Shown here: positions 1 through 10,266 of the stretch, in pieces
Layout: each line of letters begins with the position of its first letter
Numbering within the stretch: the first letter of the stretch is position 1
Assembly: GCA_002095075.2 (NCBI GenBank)
Contig: LVCE01000001.1
Location: forward strand, 62,001 to 126,000
Source of the DNA: Francisella endosymbiont of Ornithodoros moubata
GTDB taxonomy: Bacteria; Pseudomonadota; Gammaproteobacteria; Francisellales; Francisellaceae
Direction of reading: 5' to 3'
DNA: 64,000 bases
Notes under the pieces: model-generated
What the model saw: the letters and a program-made list of their open reading frames with translations, nothing else
What the model was told of the DNA's origin: nothing
The model's database searches: none
Position numbers and translations under genes: made by a program

Positions 1-1
1 T

Positions 2-328
2 TGTGGTATAGGTTTTATTTTTGTGGCTATTTTAATTAATCAAATCACACAATGGTTGCTGACAATAGTTTTATCAACCTCTCAACTTATTTGTTATACA
101 GCTCTTTTAACAATGATTTCAACAGCAGTTACTGATAAGGAACAAGGTAAGGCAATGGGTGCTGCTGGAGCAGGTTTTGGTTTGGCTTGGTTTTTAAATG
201 ATATTATGATGGGACATCTTGCATCAATATCTCCGAGTTCGCCGATTTCATTTGGTGGAGGGATGTATTTTATTGCAGCGATTATCTTTGTATTTTCTAT
301 TAAAATATTGCGTGAAAGGGTACAATAA
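2..328 (+). CDS. MFS transporter, C-terminal part (cut by window edge)
   Basis: The reading frame is open from the first bases of the window and ends at a TAA at 326-328, giving about 108 C-terminal residues. It contains two or three hydrophobic stretches separated by short loops, with a Gly/Ala-rich helix (AMGAAGAGFGLAWF) and a basic tail (KILRERVQ), typical of the last helices of a 12-TM major facilitator. The GTG at 23 is an internal codon, because the frame continues upstream. The substrate cannot be deduced from this part. Whether the whole gene is intact cannot be judged here, but this portion has no frameshift. Confidence 0.6.
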   Translation, partial: CGIGFIFVAILINQITQWLLTIVLSTSQLICYTALLTMISTAVTDKEQGKAMGAAGAGFGLAWFLNDIMMGHLASISPSSPISFGGGMYFIAAIIFVFSIKILRERVQ

Positions 329-361
329 TCACCATTAATAAAATTTGATTATTTTTCTTAA

Positions 362-2194
362 ATGCAGTTAATATCTCTTAAAAATTTAAGTCTAAACTTT
401 GGTACGCAAATAGTCCTTGATAATGTTAATTTAGAAATCTCAAAAAGTCAAAGAATTTGCTTAATAGGTCGTGATGGTACAGATAATCATCGCTACTAAA
501 AATTATCGAAGAATACCCCAGACGGTGGTGAGGTTATTGTGCATAATAATGCTATTATTACAAGCATGATCAGGAAGTTCCTAATGATATGCAAGGAGAA
601 GTATCGCTGGTGTTATACTTCGAGGCTTAGGAACTCTGGAAGAGTATTTAATCGCATACCAGTAGACTTTAGTGTCAAATACAGAATCTGCTAAACTTGA
701 ACAATTACATAGTTATATCGATGAGAATCATGGTTGAGATATCTAAATGATGTTGAGGTATTAGCATCTAAACTTAAGCTTAACTCAACAGCATTATTCA
801 AAGATCTCTCTAGGGGAATGAAAAGAAAAGTTATTCTATCTAGAGCTTTAATAAAAAAGCCTGATTTACTTCTTTTAGATGAGCCAACTAACCACCTTGA
901 TATAGATTCTATTAATTGGCTTGAAGAATTTTTAGATAGTTTTAGTGAGGCAATACTCTTTATTACTCATGATAGAAAATTTCTCAATAATGTTGCTAAA
1001 AGTATAGTCGAATTAGATAGAGGAAATTTGTATTGTTTTGATGGTAATTATACTAAGTTTGTTGAGAAAAAATAGCAAATACTCGATGTCCAAGAAAAGG
1101 TTAATAGTGAGTTTGATAAAAAGCTAGCTCAAGAAGAAGCATGAATTAGTCAGGGGATTAAAGCACGACGTACAAGAAATGAAGGGCGAGTCAGAGCTCT
1201 AGAGCAGATGTGTCGTGAACGCAAATAAAGGCGTGAAAATATTGGTAAAGCGGATATTAAAGTTGATCAAGCTGATAAATCATCGAAAAAGGTTATTCAA
1301 GCTGACAAGATTGCTTTTGAATATGCTGGTAAGTATTTAATTTAAAGATTTTTTAACAGAGATTCAAAAGGGTGATAAGATTACAATTATCGGCCAGAAT
1401 GGCTGTGGTAAAACCACTCTTTTGAATTGTTTACTTTGGCTGGATAAACTATCTCAAGGTGGGGTTACTCTAGCAGATAGTATTAAAATTGCTTACTTTG
1501 ATCAATTAAGAGATCAATTAGATGAAACACTTAGTATTATCAATAATGTTAAAGAGTAATAGGATTTTATTAATCTTAATAAGAGATTCATGTAAAAACT
1601 TATCTTCAGAAGTTTTTATTTACACCAGAGATATTACACATCTATCTGATGGTGAAAAGAATCGGCTTTTACTGGCAGAGATTTTATCAAAACCTAGCAA
1701 TATCATAGTCCTTTGATGAGCTGACAAATAACTTGGATATCGAGACTTTAGAAATACTCGAGGAAATGCTTATAAATTATCAAGGTACTATAATTATAGT
1801 AAGTCATAATAGATAGGGAATTTATAAATAATGTCGCAACAAGTACTATAGTATTTGATTGATGATAGCCATTTAGAAAAGTTTGTTGGTGGATATGATG
1901 ATTAGTTATCACAGCACAAACAACTACAACAACCAGCTAAAATTACCAAGAATAATATTGAGCAATTAAAAAAAGCTGGCTTATGAACAGAAAAAACAAC
2001 TACGCAATCTGCTAAATCAGATAGAAAAACTTGAGGCTAATATTGCGATTATACAACAACAAATTTCACAACTATATTTTTATCAAAAATCACAGCAGAA
2101 GATTGCAAAAGTACAAAAGCAATTAGAAGATTTAAACCGCCGCGATCTTGAACAAAAATATTTACTTTGGGAAGAGCTTTTAGAATTAGAATAA
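362..2194 (+). pseudogene. uup: uup-like ABC-F ATPase, heavily decayed
   Basis: Fragments in all three forward frames reconstruct a two-domain, soluble ABC-F ATPase. The N-terminal start reads MQLISLKNLSLNFGT. Later pieces show a signature region LSRGMKRKV, a Walker B LLLLDEPTNHLD near 873-900, a second Walker A (GQNGCGKTTLL) near 1393-1425 and a Lys/Gln-rich C-terminal coiled coil ending LWEELLELE. The order and the coiled-coil tail match Uup, which is linked to ribosomes and to suppression of transposon excision. Many stops and frameshifts interrupt it, the first about 45 codons in, so no functional protein is expected. The first signature motif also carries Arg where Gly is usual. Confidence 0.85.
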
Positions 2195-2263
2195 TCAAAA
2201 TATAGTTAGGGTTATGCTATCATAGAGCCTATATAAGTTTAATTTTAATTATTTAGTTTAAAT

Positions 2264-3722
2264 ATGACTGCCAAAGATATAAATTCTAGAGATCTCAGAG
2301 AGGAGAAAAAAGTTTTAGCAATTACCTCACTAGCTGAGTTTGCTGAGCGTTATGGCTACTACATAATTCAATCATTGTTGATATTTTATTTGATCAATAA
2401 GTTTCAAATCTCTCAAGATTTATCAGCATCTTTAGTTGGTACAACTCTTTCCATGGTTTATATATCAGCTATTCTAGGTGGTTTTGTTGCTGAGAAATAT
2501 TTAGGCTATTATCGTGCTGGTTTATTAGGTTCGTTTTTTATGTTAGGCTGATTTTTTATACTAGCATATTTAAGTAGTCAGAGTATGCTATATTTAGGTT
2601 TAAGTTTTGTTTCTGTCAGTACTGGTCTTATAAAATCAAATATGTCGGCTTTTATTGGTAGATTTTACGATAAGTCTAGCCTAAATGATTCAAAGAGAGA
2701 CTTTGTTTAATATCTTTTATATGGGAATTAATTTAGGTAGCTTTGGGGCATTATTTATAGCTAGCTGGTTAAAAAATAATTATGGCTATGGCGCACCTTT
2801 CTATAGTAGTATGGTAGTTAGTGCTTTTATGATTTGTCTTTTGCTTATCGGCTTTAGGTTACTAAATAAGCATATTATTGAGTTTAAGCTTACTTTGGCT
2901 ATAGTTATAAAAGTAGCTTTGTTATTAACAGTATACATTATAGTTTTATTCTATATTTTTGAGCAACTTGTAATAGCCAATCTCTCAATATTTATAGCAG
3001 TAATAACATCTATGTTGATCCTTGGGGTATCAATAAAAAAATCTAGTTATAAAAAAGTTTTTGTTGCGGGGATATTTTTCTTGTTATCGATTATATACTG
3101 GGGCTTATATTTTCAAATCTTTATAAGTGTATTACTTTTTACTCAATACTCTGTTGATAATTCGTTATTAAACCCTAGTCAGTTTTTAAGTGTAGAATCT
3201 TTAAGTGTATTATTTTTTGCCGGTATTCTTGGTAAATTTTGGGTGTATTTGGATAATAAGCAAACAAAAATAGGTGATATTGATAAATTTAATATAGCTT
3301 TTATTTTGCTAATAGTAACATTCTTAATTATATTAATCTCAATACTTATTTCACCACAAGGTACTAAAGTTACTGCATATGGGATTATTTTTGCTTATAT
3401 TGTACTAGGAATTTCTTAATTATCATTATCAACAATAGGCTTATCAATGATTACAAAAATAGCTCCTAAAGGTTTTGTGGCTTTATATATGGGTATTTGG
3501 TTAGTAACACTAGGTGTGGGAGGCAAATTAGGTGGTTTTATCGCTAGTTTCTTCTATATTTCAGATAATGATTTAGGCTTAGCTAAAGCAAAGATGTGTT
3601 ACGGTTTAGATACATTTATAGCCATAGCGGTGTTAACAAGTCTAGCAACCTTATTACTAAGAAATTTGTCAATAAGTACTCATCTTAATAAAAACAATAT
3701 TAGCAAAAACTCTAAATTTTAG
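2264..3722 (+). pseudogene. POT/PTR2 family di-/tripeptide transporter, broken
   Basis: The first piece carries the POT signature FAERYGYYIIQSLL near residue 25, which marks proton-coupled oligopeptide symporters of the inner membrane. It stops at a TGA at 2549-2551 where the family has a hydrophobic residue (probably TGG to TGA). The frame then shifts near 2685-2690 into a second piece of 244 residues with about seven membrane segments. That piece meets an in-frame TAA at 3417-3419 and resumes as LSLSTIGLSMITKIAPKG to the natural end. Three separate lesions make this a clear pseudogene. A second broken POT gene lies at 21775-23054. Confidence 0.88.
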
Positions 3723-3788
3723 TTTTGGTGTTTCTATACTAGATAAAATGATAATTTAACATCTGTATTTCTAAATTTATCTATGCTT

Positions 3789-4434
3789 TTAATGCTTGTG
3801 TATTGGTGTGCCTGAGTACTAAAACCATTTTGTTTTAAGGTGATAGTATTTTAAAATTTGAGAAACACATAAGGTTTACTTATTTAATAATGCTCCAACC
3901 GGTAATTACATTTGATTATAAACAGGGCTATCACCTGTGACATAGTCTATGTCGTGATTTAAATTGTTTTTGACAAATTGCTCAGGCTCAGCCTTGACAG
4001 CAATTTTATTACCAAAATTTCTAGTTTTAGGCTAAGGAGAAAAATATGTGAAAGCGTTATAAAATATAAAAACTGTAATGTCTATTAAAATAAAAACGAA
4101 TATAATATTATCGAATATTTTATACTTTATATTGACTTCAAATAAATAAAATAATGCCGTTAATGTTAGTGACATTATACACATTAGCCAATCGTATTCT
4201 AAATGTGTTGCATAGGTTTGCAAAATAAAAAAGAATACTAAAGGATATAGGCCACACACACCTAAAGGACTAGTTAATTTTTCTAACAAAGTTTTATTTT
4301 TTCAAAATATATTTTTTTGCGTTTCTAAAACATCAACATATAATGAATACTCAGTGTATAAAGCTAAAGTTCCAAATATCCAGATACAAAAAAAGAAAAG
4401 CACATATCATAGTTTTTTTCGAGTTTGATAACAT
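3789..4434 (-). pseudogene. Unrecognised membrane protein gene with frameshift and in-frame stops
   Basis: Reading leftward from an ATG at 4434, an N-terminal helix (KKTMICAFLF) is followed by a frameshift, an in-frame TGA, and an 85-codon open piece (4032-4289) with about three hydrophobic helices. After the TAG at 4032 the same frame continues with protein-like sequence (PKTRNFGNKIAVKAEPEQ, then YVTGDSPVYNQM) interrupted by further stops before a final TAA at 3789. The simplest reading is one gene with several N-terminal helices and a soluble tail that has collected nonsense mutations. I do not recognise the family. The continuity beyond 4032 is inference from sequence character. Confidence 0.5.
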
Positions 4435-4454
4435 TTTAGTGTATTACCTTTGAA

Positions 4455-6101
4455 TTAGTTTCTAAGAGTCACGATACGATTAAATACTAGCTTATGCTGA
4501 GAACAGTCTTTTAGGTCAGCAATGAAATAACCAACTCTGTTAAACTGGAAACGCTCTTCAGATTTGACATTTTCAAGAGATCTTTCAACTTTAGCATTTT
4601 TGATAACTTGTAATGAGTTTGGATTTAAAACATCTTCAATACGATCAGCACTTGCCGGATTTTCATCATTAAATAGGCGATCATAAATTCTAACTTCAGC
4701 ATCAAGACAATTATTAGCATCAACCCAATGGATAATACCATTAGGTTTGATACCATCATTTGGCTTTTTACCACCTAGAGTTTCTGATAAATAAGAGCAT
4801 TGTAGTTCTATAACTTCTCCATTAGTATCAGTGATTACTTCTTGACACTCAATTACATAGCCGTTTAGTAAACGGACTCTACCATTTGGACTAAATTTTT
4901 TCATATTTTTTTTTAGTTTGAAAACAAAGTCATCTTTTTCAATAAATATTTGTGATGATATTGTGATCTCTCGGCGGCCAAATTTTGGATCTTGTGGATG
5001 GTTTGGTACATCTAGATGATGGTTAGGCATATCTTTTATGCTTACTTTTATTGGATCTAAGACAACATTTTTTCTTAAAGCATTTTTGTTTAAATCGTCT
5101 CTAATAGCATCTTCTAAAACCGAAACGTTAATAACAGAATCTTGTTTAGATATTCCTATCATGTCACAAAAATTACGAATAGATTCTGGAGTATAACCTC
5201 TGCGGCGATAGCCTTTTATAGTCGGCATACGTGGGTCATCCCAACCATTGACAAGCTTATTATCAACCAAATATTTTAGTTTTCGCTTACTTGTAATTGT
5301 GTAATTAAGATTAAGTCTTGAAAATTCAATTTGTTGTGGCTTTATCTTCAATTCTGTTTCCTCAATCACCCAATCATAAAATGGTCTTTGGTCTTGGAAT
5401 TCTAAAGTGCATAGTGAATGAGTTATTTCTTCGATTGCATCCTCAAGTGGATGAGCAAATGTATACATTGGGTAAATATACCATTTATCACCTGTTTTAG
5501 GGTGGTGAGAAAACTTTATTCTGTATAAAGTTGGATCTCTAAGGTTGATATTGCCAGAGGACATATCAATTTTTGCTCTCAAAGTTTTACTACCTTCAGT
5601 AAATTTACCATTTTTCATACCTTCAAATAATTCAAGGTTCTTAGTGATACTGCGTTCTCTATATGGACTATTTTTACTCGGCTCTTTTACTGTACCACGG
5701 TACGTCCGCATTTCTTCTGCTGACAAATCACAGACATAAGCCTTGCCTTTTTTTATAAGTAATATAGCTAGCTCATACATTTTATCAAAATATTCAGAAG
5801 CAAAACGCGGTTGATTTTCCCATTTAAAACCAAGCCACTCTACATCTTCTTGGATGACATTTATATACTCAATGTCTTCTTTGTCAGGATTGGTATCATC
5901 AAAGCGTAGATTGCATTTACCACCAAATTCTTGTGCAATACCAAAATTAAGACATATAGATTTTGCGTGACCAATGTGAAGGTAGCCATTAGGCTCAGGA
6001 GGAAAGCGAGTTAGAATACCTGAGACTTTCTTTGTTTCAATGTCTTTCTTGATGATATTTTTTATAAAATTAGTCTTGTTCACTTTAATTTCACTAGTCA
6101 T
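4455..6101 (-). CDS. glnS: Glutaminyl-tRNA synthetase
   Basis: Class I aminoacyl-tRNA synthetase that charges tRNA-Gln with glutamine in the cytoplasm. The 548 residues match the E. coli enzyme (about 550). The HIGH motif is at residues 42-45 within PNGYLHIGHAKS, and the KMSKS-like loop is TSKRKL at about 270-275. The catalytic Rossmann domain is followed by the two beta-barrel anticodon-binding domains of GlnRS. The gene stands alone, is divergent from the pckA-like gene to its right, and is intact although everything to its left is decayed. No lesion or unusual residue was seen. Confidence 0.97.
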   Translation of the reverse strand: MTSEIKVNKTNFIKNIIKKDIETKKVSGILTRFPPEPNGYLHIGHAKSICLNFGIAQEFGGKCNLRFDDTNPDKEDIEYINVIQEDVEWLGFKWENQPRFASEYFDKMYELAILLIKKGKAYVCDLSAEEMRTYRGTVKEPSKNSPYRERSITKNLELFEGMKNGKFTEGSKTLRAKIDMSSGNINLRDPTLYRIKFSHHPKTGDKWYIYPMYTFAHPLEDAIEEITHSLCTLEFQDQRPFYDWVIEETELKIKPQQIEFSRLNLNYTITSKRKLKYLVDNKLVNGWDDPRMPTIKGYRRRGYTPESIRNFCDMIGISKQDSVINVSVLEDAIRDDLNKNALRKNVVLDPIKVSIKDMPNHHLDVPNHPQDPKFGRREITISSQIFIEKDDFVFKLKKNMKKFSPNGRVRLLNGYVIECQEVITDTNGEVIELQCSYLSETLGGKKPNDGIKPNGIIHWVDANNCLDAEVRIYDRLFNDENPASADRIEDVLNPNSLQVIKNAKVERSLENVKSEERFQFNRVGYFIADLKDCSQHKLVFNRIVTLRN

Positions 6102-6232
6102 TTTTGTCGTAGAAATAATTGCTTAAATAAATTTATTTAATAGTTTACTTTATTACAAAAACAATAACATATTTTTTTGAAAAAAGTATATACTAGCTAT
6201 AATTTTTACTTAAATTTAATTGCTTTGTAAGC

Positions 6233-6239
6233 TAAGGGA
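6233..6239 (+). promoter_or_regulatory. Ribosome binding site deciding the pckA-like start
   Basis: TAAGGGA lies 9 nt before the ATG at 6249, but only 3 nt before an in-frame TTG at 6243. The spacing favours the ATG as the start. Confidence 0.6.
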
Positions 6240-6248
6240 CTTTTGTTA

Positions 6249-7835
6249 ATGGATCCTTCAACCATAAATGAAAATAAGTATCTATATATTTGTGAAAATG
6301 TGCATAAAAACCTTTCTCTCGAAGAATTAGCTAAATATGCACATAATAGTGATGGTTTTATAGGTTATAATGGTAAAACATTAGTGGTTGACAGTGGTGA
6401 GATCAAAGGTAGACTCCCTAATGATAAGTACATTGTTGAGACTAAATATGCTAAAAAGAATATCTGGTGGAGTGAAGATGGATCATATAATAAAAGATTA
6501 AAAAGAAAAAACTGGAAGCTAATCAAAGAAAAACTACTTCAAGAAGCAGCAACAAAAGATCTTTTTGTTGTTGATGGTTTTTATAATCATGATGAAAGAT
6601 ATACCATAGCAGTTAGACTAATAACTACTCAGGCTTCAGCTGCTTATTTTTTAAAGTTAATATCGATAACTCCGAATGAAAAAGAATTGGAGTCATTTGA
6701 TCCACAATGGGTAATAATACATTCACCTAAAACGCAGATAGATGATTATCTAGATCTTAATTTAAACTCACCAAAGGTAATAGCAACTAATCTCAAACAG
6801 CGAGAAAGTATATTAGTTGGGACTATGTATCTTGCTGAGATAAATAAGGTGCTGTTATCAGTTATGAGCTATTATCTTTCATTGAATAATATTGGTGTCT
6901 TTTACTGTGCTGTCAGTGTTGATACCGAAGCTAATAGTACGATGTTTTTTGGCTTATCTGGTAGTGGTAAAACAACATTAGCTTTAGACCGAAATAAGAG
7001 TCTAGTTGCTAATGAGGCAATTGCCTGGACAGAAATGCGTGGTGTATATAGCTTAGAGTCAGGTTTGACAATTAAATCAGCAAGTTTTAAAAAAGATGAT
7101 CCACGGATTAAAGAAGCATTAGCTGGTGATCTTTTGATAGAAAATCCTAACTTTGATAATAATCAAAATATTGTATTTGGTGAGAAGAGTAATTCACAAA
7201 GCAATACCTATGTGACTTTTCCGCGTGAAAACTTTGATAATGTTGTAAATACTGATAATCCTAATACAATAATCTTTCTTGTGAAAGACGCAAAAGGTGT
7301 GCTACCAAGAGTTGCAAAACTTAGTATGGGTCAAGCAATTTACTATTTTTTATCTGGATATACTTCTACTTCTATAGGTGTAGAGGCAGGTGTTACAGAG
7401 CCTAAACCAGAGTTTACAAGTTGCTATGCACAACCATTTTTACTACTTAAGCCAACTAGATATGCTAATATACTACGCCAGCGCTTAAAGCATAGTAATG
7501 CTAAAATTTATATGATAAATGTTGGCTGGATTGAAGGTGATTATAAGACAGGTAGAAGAGTTCCTGTCGAAGAGACAAAAATTATTGTTAACTACTTATT
7601 GACTAAACCAGAAAATGTTAGTTTTAAATTTACCCGTCAAAAGTATTTTAATTTTAAAGCTTTAACTTCAATAAATGATAATGGTCAAGAGCTTCAACTT
7701 ACCAATAATTGGAGTGATAGCGCTGAATACAAAAAAGAATATAAATCGTTAGCAAGAGCTTTTATCAAAAATTATGAGCAGTTCGAAAATGATGATTTTG
7801 CGCTAAAATATAAAAAATTCGAGCCAACTATCTAG
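6249..7835 (+). CDS. pckA: Phosphoenolpyruvate carboxykinase (ATP)-like protein, divergent active site
   Basis: A 528-residue intact gene, close to the 540 of E. coli PckA, which converts oxaloacetate and ATP to PEP, CO2 and ADP in gluconeogenesis. Family features include GRLPNDKYIV near residue 54, a perfect P-loop GLSGSGKTTL at 235-244, and C-terminal blocks GVTEPKPEF and INVGWIEGDYKTGRR. Against my memory of the E. coli enzyme, several catalytic positions differ. The Lys212 site is Asn (AEINKV), the Mn-binding His232 is Tyr (VFYCAV), the GDDEHGW kinase-2 block reads VANEAIAW (Asp269 site Glu), and the Arg333 site is Tyr (NTYVTF). Arg65, Lys213 and Tyr207 equivalents appear kept. Family membership is clear. 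Whether it makes PEP is uncertain. Confidence 0.85.
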   Translation: MDPSTINENKYLYICENVHKNLSLEELAKYAHNSDGFIGYNGKTLVVDSGEIKGRLPNDKYIVETKYAKKNIWWSEDGSYNKRLKRKNWKLIKEKLLQEAATKDLFVVDGFYNHDERYTIAVRLITTQASAAYFLKLISITPNEKELESFDPQWVIIHSPKTQIDDYLDLNLNSPKVIATNLKQRESILVGTMYLAEINKVLLSVMSYYLSLNNIGVFYCAVSVDTEANSTMFFGLSGSGKTTLALDRNKSLVANEAIAWTEMRGVYSLESGLTIKSASFKKDDPRIKEALAGDLLIENPNFDNNQNIVFGEKSNSQSNTYVTFPRENFDNVVNTDNPNTIIFLVKDAKGVLPRVAKLSMGQAIYYFLSGYTSTSIGVEAGVTEPKPEFTSCYAQPFLLLKPTRYANILRQRLKHSNAKIYMINVGWIEGDYKTGRRVPVEETKIIVNYLLTKPENVSFKFTRQKYFNFKALTSINDNGQELQLTNNWSDSAEYKKEYKSLARAFIKNYEQFENDDFALKYKKFEPTI

Positions 7836-7909
7836 AGATTGATTTTGACTCTATTAAAAAAATAACATATCTATTATAATACCCTAAGGTCATTAAACAT
7901 TTTAAATAT

Positions 7910-9004
7910 ATGCTGATTTATCTTTTTGAATGGTTAAGCTATTTCAAAGGCTTAGAAGTTTTTAGTAGTTATGTATATGTAAGAATAATCATGATTTCGA
8001 TAACATCGTTACTAATTACTCTTTTTCTCAGTGGGCCGATGATTAGGTGGTTACAGAAGATGCAAATAGGTCAAGTTGTTAGAGATGACGGTCCACAAAG
8101 CCATTTTTCTAAAAGAAATACCCCAACTATGGGAGGTATTTTGATTCTTTCGTCAGTTATTATTTCTTGTCTACTTTGGGGAGATTTGACAAGTATATAT
8201 TTATGGATTTTGATTTTAGTGGTTATTTTCTTTGGAGCTATTGGATTCTTTGATGATTATTTGAAGCTAGTACTTAAGCACTCTAAAGGTTTAAGAGCTA
8301 AGCACAAGTTTGCTTTGCAATCAATTTTCTCAATAGTTTTGGCTATAGTTTTGTTTTATCTATTGTCTAATAATGGTCAGATGAGTTTATCGATACCGTT
8401 CTCAAAGAGTCTATATATCCCAATGGGTATTGTTTTATTTGTGGTTTTGACATTTTTTATTATCAATGGAAGTAGTAATGCTGTTAATCTTACTGATGGG
8501 TTAGATGGTTTGGCTATTGTACCTATTGTACTTGTTGCGGCTGGATTAGGTATTTATGCATACATTGAAACTAATAGTACTTTAGCAAATTATTTATTGT
8601 TTACCTATTTAGGTAGCTCTGGACTTGCTGAGGTGGCAGTTTTTTGTGCAGCTTTGTGTGGTTCTGGTTTAGCATTTTTATGGTTTAATTCTTATCCAGC
8701 GGAAGTATTTATGGGAGATGTTGGCTCGCTAACACTAGGTGCAGTACTTGGTGTAATTGCAGTGATGATACGTCAAGAGTTGATATTTTTTATTATGGGA
8801 TTGTTATTTGTTGTAGAGGCTTTATCAGTGATGTTACAAGTAGGCTCATATAAGCTTAGAAATGGTAAAAGAATTTTTAGAATGGCACCTATACATCATC
8901 ATTTTGAGTTAAAAGGTTGGCCAGAAACAAAAGTTGTAATACGCTTTTGGATAATTTCTTTGATACTTTTTTTAATTGGTTTAGCTGCTATCAAGGTTAG
9001 ATAA
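7910..9004 (+). CDS. mraY: Phospho-N-acetylmuramoyl-pentapeptide transferase
   Basis: Integral inner-membrane enzyme that moves phospho-MurNAc-pentapeptide from UDP onto undecaprenyl phosphate to form lipid I. The 364 residues match the family (E. coli 360), with about ten membrane segments. Visible motifs are the catalytic FFDDYLK near residue 115, the [13 protein letters not shown] block, the FMGDVGSL motif, and the histidine-rich MAPIHHHFE loop near the end. Its stop overlaps the start of murD (TAATG), so the two are translationally coupled as the head of an mraY-murD-ftsW operon. A TATAAT at 7875-7880 may be the -10 element. Confidence 0.97.
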   Translation: MLIYLFEWLSYFKGLEVFSSYVYVRIIMISITSLLITLFLSGPMIRWLQKMQIGQVVRDDGPQSHFSKRNTPTMGGILILSSVIISCLLWGDLTSIYLWILILVVIFFGAIGFFDDYLKLVLKHSKGLRAKHKFALQSIFSIVLAIVLFYLLSNNGQMSLSIPFSKSLYIPMGIVLFVVLTFFIINGSSNAVNLTDGLDGLAIVPIVLVAAGLGIYAYIETNSTLANYLLFTYLGSSGLAEVAVFCAALCGSGLAFLWFNSYPAEVFMGDVGSLTLGAVLGVIAVMIRQELIFFIMGLLFVVEALSVMLQVGSYKLRNGKRIFRMAPIHHHFELKGWPETKVVIRFWIISLILFLIGLAAIKVR

Positions 9005-10257
9005 TGTTTGGTTTTTATTTTAATGATAACAAGATAACCAAACTACTGATGGTTGGTTATGGCTCTACAGGTAAGTCTGTTTGTGATTTTCTTGCAAGTT
9101 TTATGGATATTACAGTTGATATATCGCAGAATAATGATGAGTTTGTTAATTATGATTTAGATAATTATGACTTAATCACAGTCAGCCCAGGAATTCCTCT
9201 TAATAAGCCACCATACAGAGTGCTAGCTAAATTTAAAGATAAAATAGTCAGTGATATTGATATATTTTATCAGTATATTAAGAATACTAAAGCTAAAACA
9301 ATTGCTGTCACAGGATCAAATGGTAAAAGCACAGTAGTGACAATGACTGATTTTGTCCTCAGAGACCTTAGTTATAAAAGTATTCTTGTTGGTAATATTG
9401 GTACCCCAGCTCTAAATAAAATAGATGAAAAATTTGATTACTGTATTGTTGAAGTATCAAGCTTTCAGATAGATTTATTTAATTGTGTTAGATTTGATTT
9501 AGGTTGTGTTATTAATGTCTCACCGGATCATTTAGATAGACATCAAAATTTTGATGAATATAAGCAGTCAAAACTTAATTTAGTAAAATTCAGTAATGAT
9601 TTTTTTGTTTATGATGTACATAATGATGGCATCAAGTATGCTGGTGAATATCAAATAGTAAGAGGAGCTATCTACAAGAACTCGACAAAGCTATTAGATA
9701 TTACTGAGACTAATCTGTTTGGTGAGCATAATTTAGAAAATATTATTGTTGTGTTAAATATCCTTGATAGGTTAGGCTTAGATATTAATCAATCAATAAA
9801 CTCTATTAAAAAATTTAAAGGCTTAGAACATCGCTGTAAGATTGTAAAAAAAATAAATGGCATAACTTATATAAATGATTCAAAAGGTACCAATGTTGGT
9901 GCTACAATAGCTGCTCTTAACAGTATAACAAATTCTAAAAATATCATATTATTATTAGGTGGGGTAGCAAAGGGTGGTGATTTTAGTTTGATGATAAAAT
10001 CGCTAGATAAATATGTTAAATATGTCTATTTATATGGAGCTGATAAAGAATATATTGAAAGCTATATTAAAAGCTATTGTAAATATCAGTTATGTAATAA
10101 TATGAAACAAGCTTTCGAACTAGCTAGTCAAAAAGCTCAAGCTAATGAGATAGTATTACTATCAACAGCATGTGCAAGCTTTGATGAGTTTAATGGTTAT
10201 GCACAGCGTGGTGAAGTTTTTCAAAATCTTGTTGCTCAGCTAGAGCAAAAAAGTTAG
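9004..10257 (+). CDS. murD: UDP-N-acetylmuramoylalanine--D-glutamate ligase
   Basis: Cytoplasmic Mur ligase that adds D-glutamate to UDP-MurNAc-L-Ala using ATP. It is 417 residues long, slightly shorter than E. coli MurD (438). The ATP-binding P-loop is AVTGSNGKSTVV at about 101-112. The conserved EVSSFQ and NVSPDHLDRH blocks follow, and INDSKGTN opens the C-terminal domain. The start ATG overlaps the mraY stop by one base, and ftsW follows after 9 nt. No oddities were seen. Confidence 0.97.
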   Translation: MFGFYFNDNKITKLLMVGYGSTGKSVCDFLASFMDITVDISQNNDEFVNYDLDNYDLITVSPGIPLNKPPYRVLAKFKDKIVSDIDIFYQYIKNTKAKTIAVTGSNGKSTVVTMTDFVLRDLSYKSILVGNIGTPALNKIDEKFDYCIVEVSSFQIDLFNCVRFDLGCVINVSPDHLDRHQNFDEYKQSKLNLVKFSNDFFVYDVHNDGIKYAGEYQIVRGAIYKNSTKLLDITETNLFGEHNLENIIVVLNILDRLGLDINQSINSIKKFKGLEHRCKIVKKINGITYINDSKGTNVGATIAALNSITNSKNIILLLGGVAKGGDFSLMIKSLDKYVKYVYLYGADKEYIESYIKSYCKYQLCNNMKQAFELASQKAQANEIVLLSTACASFDEFNGYAQRGEVFQNLVAQLEQKS

Positions 10258-10266
10258 GAAATAAAA

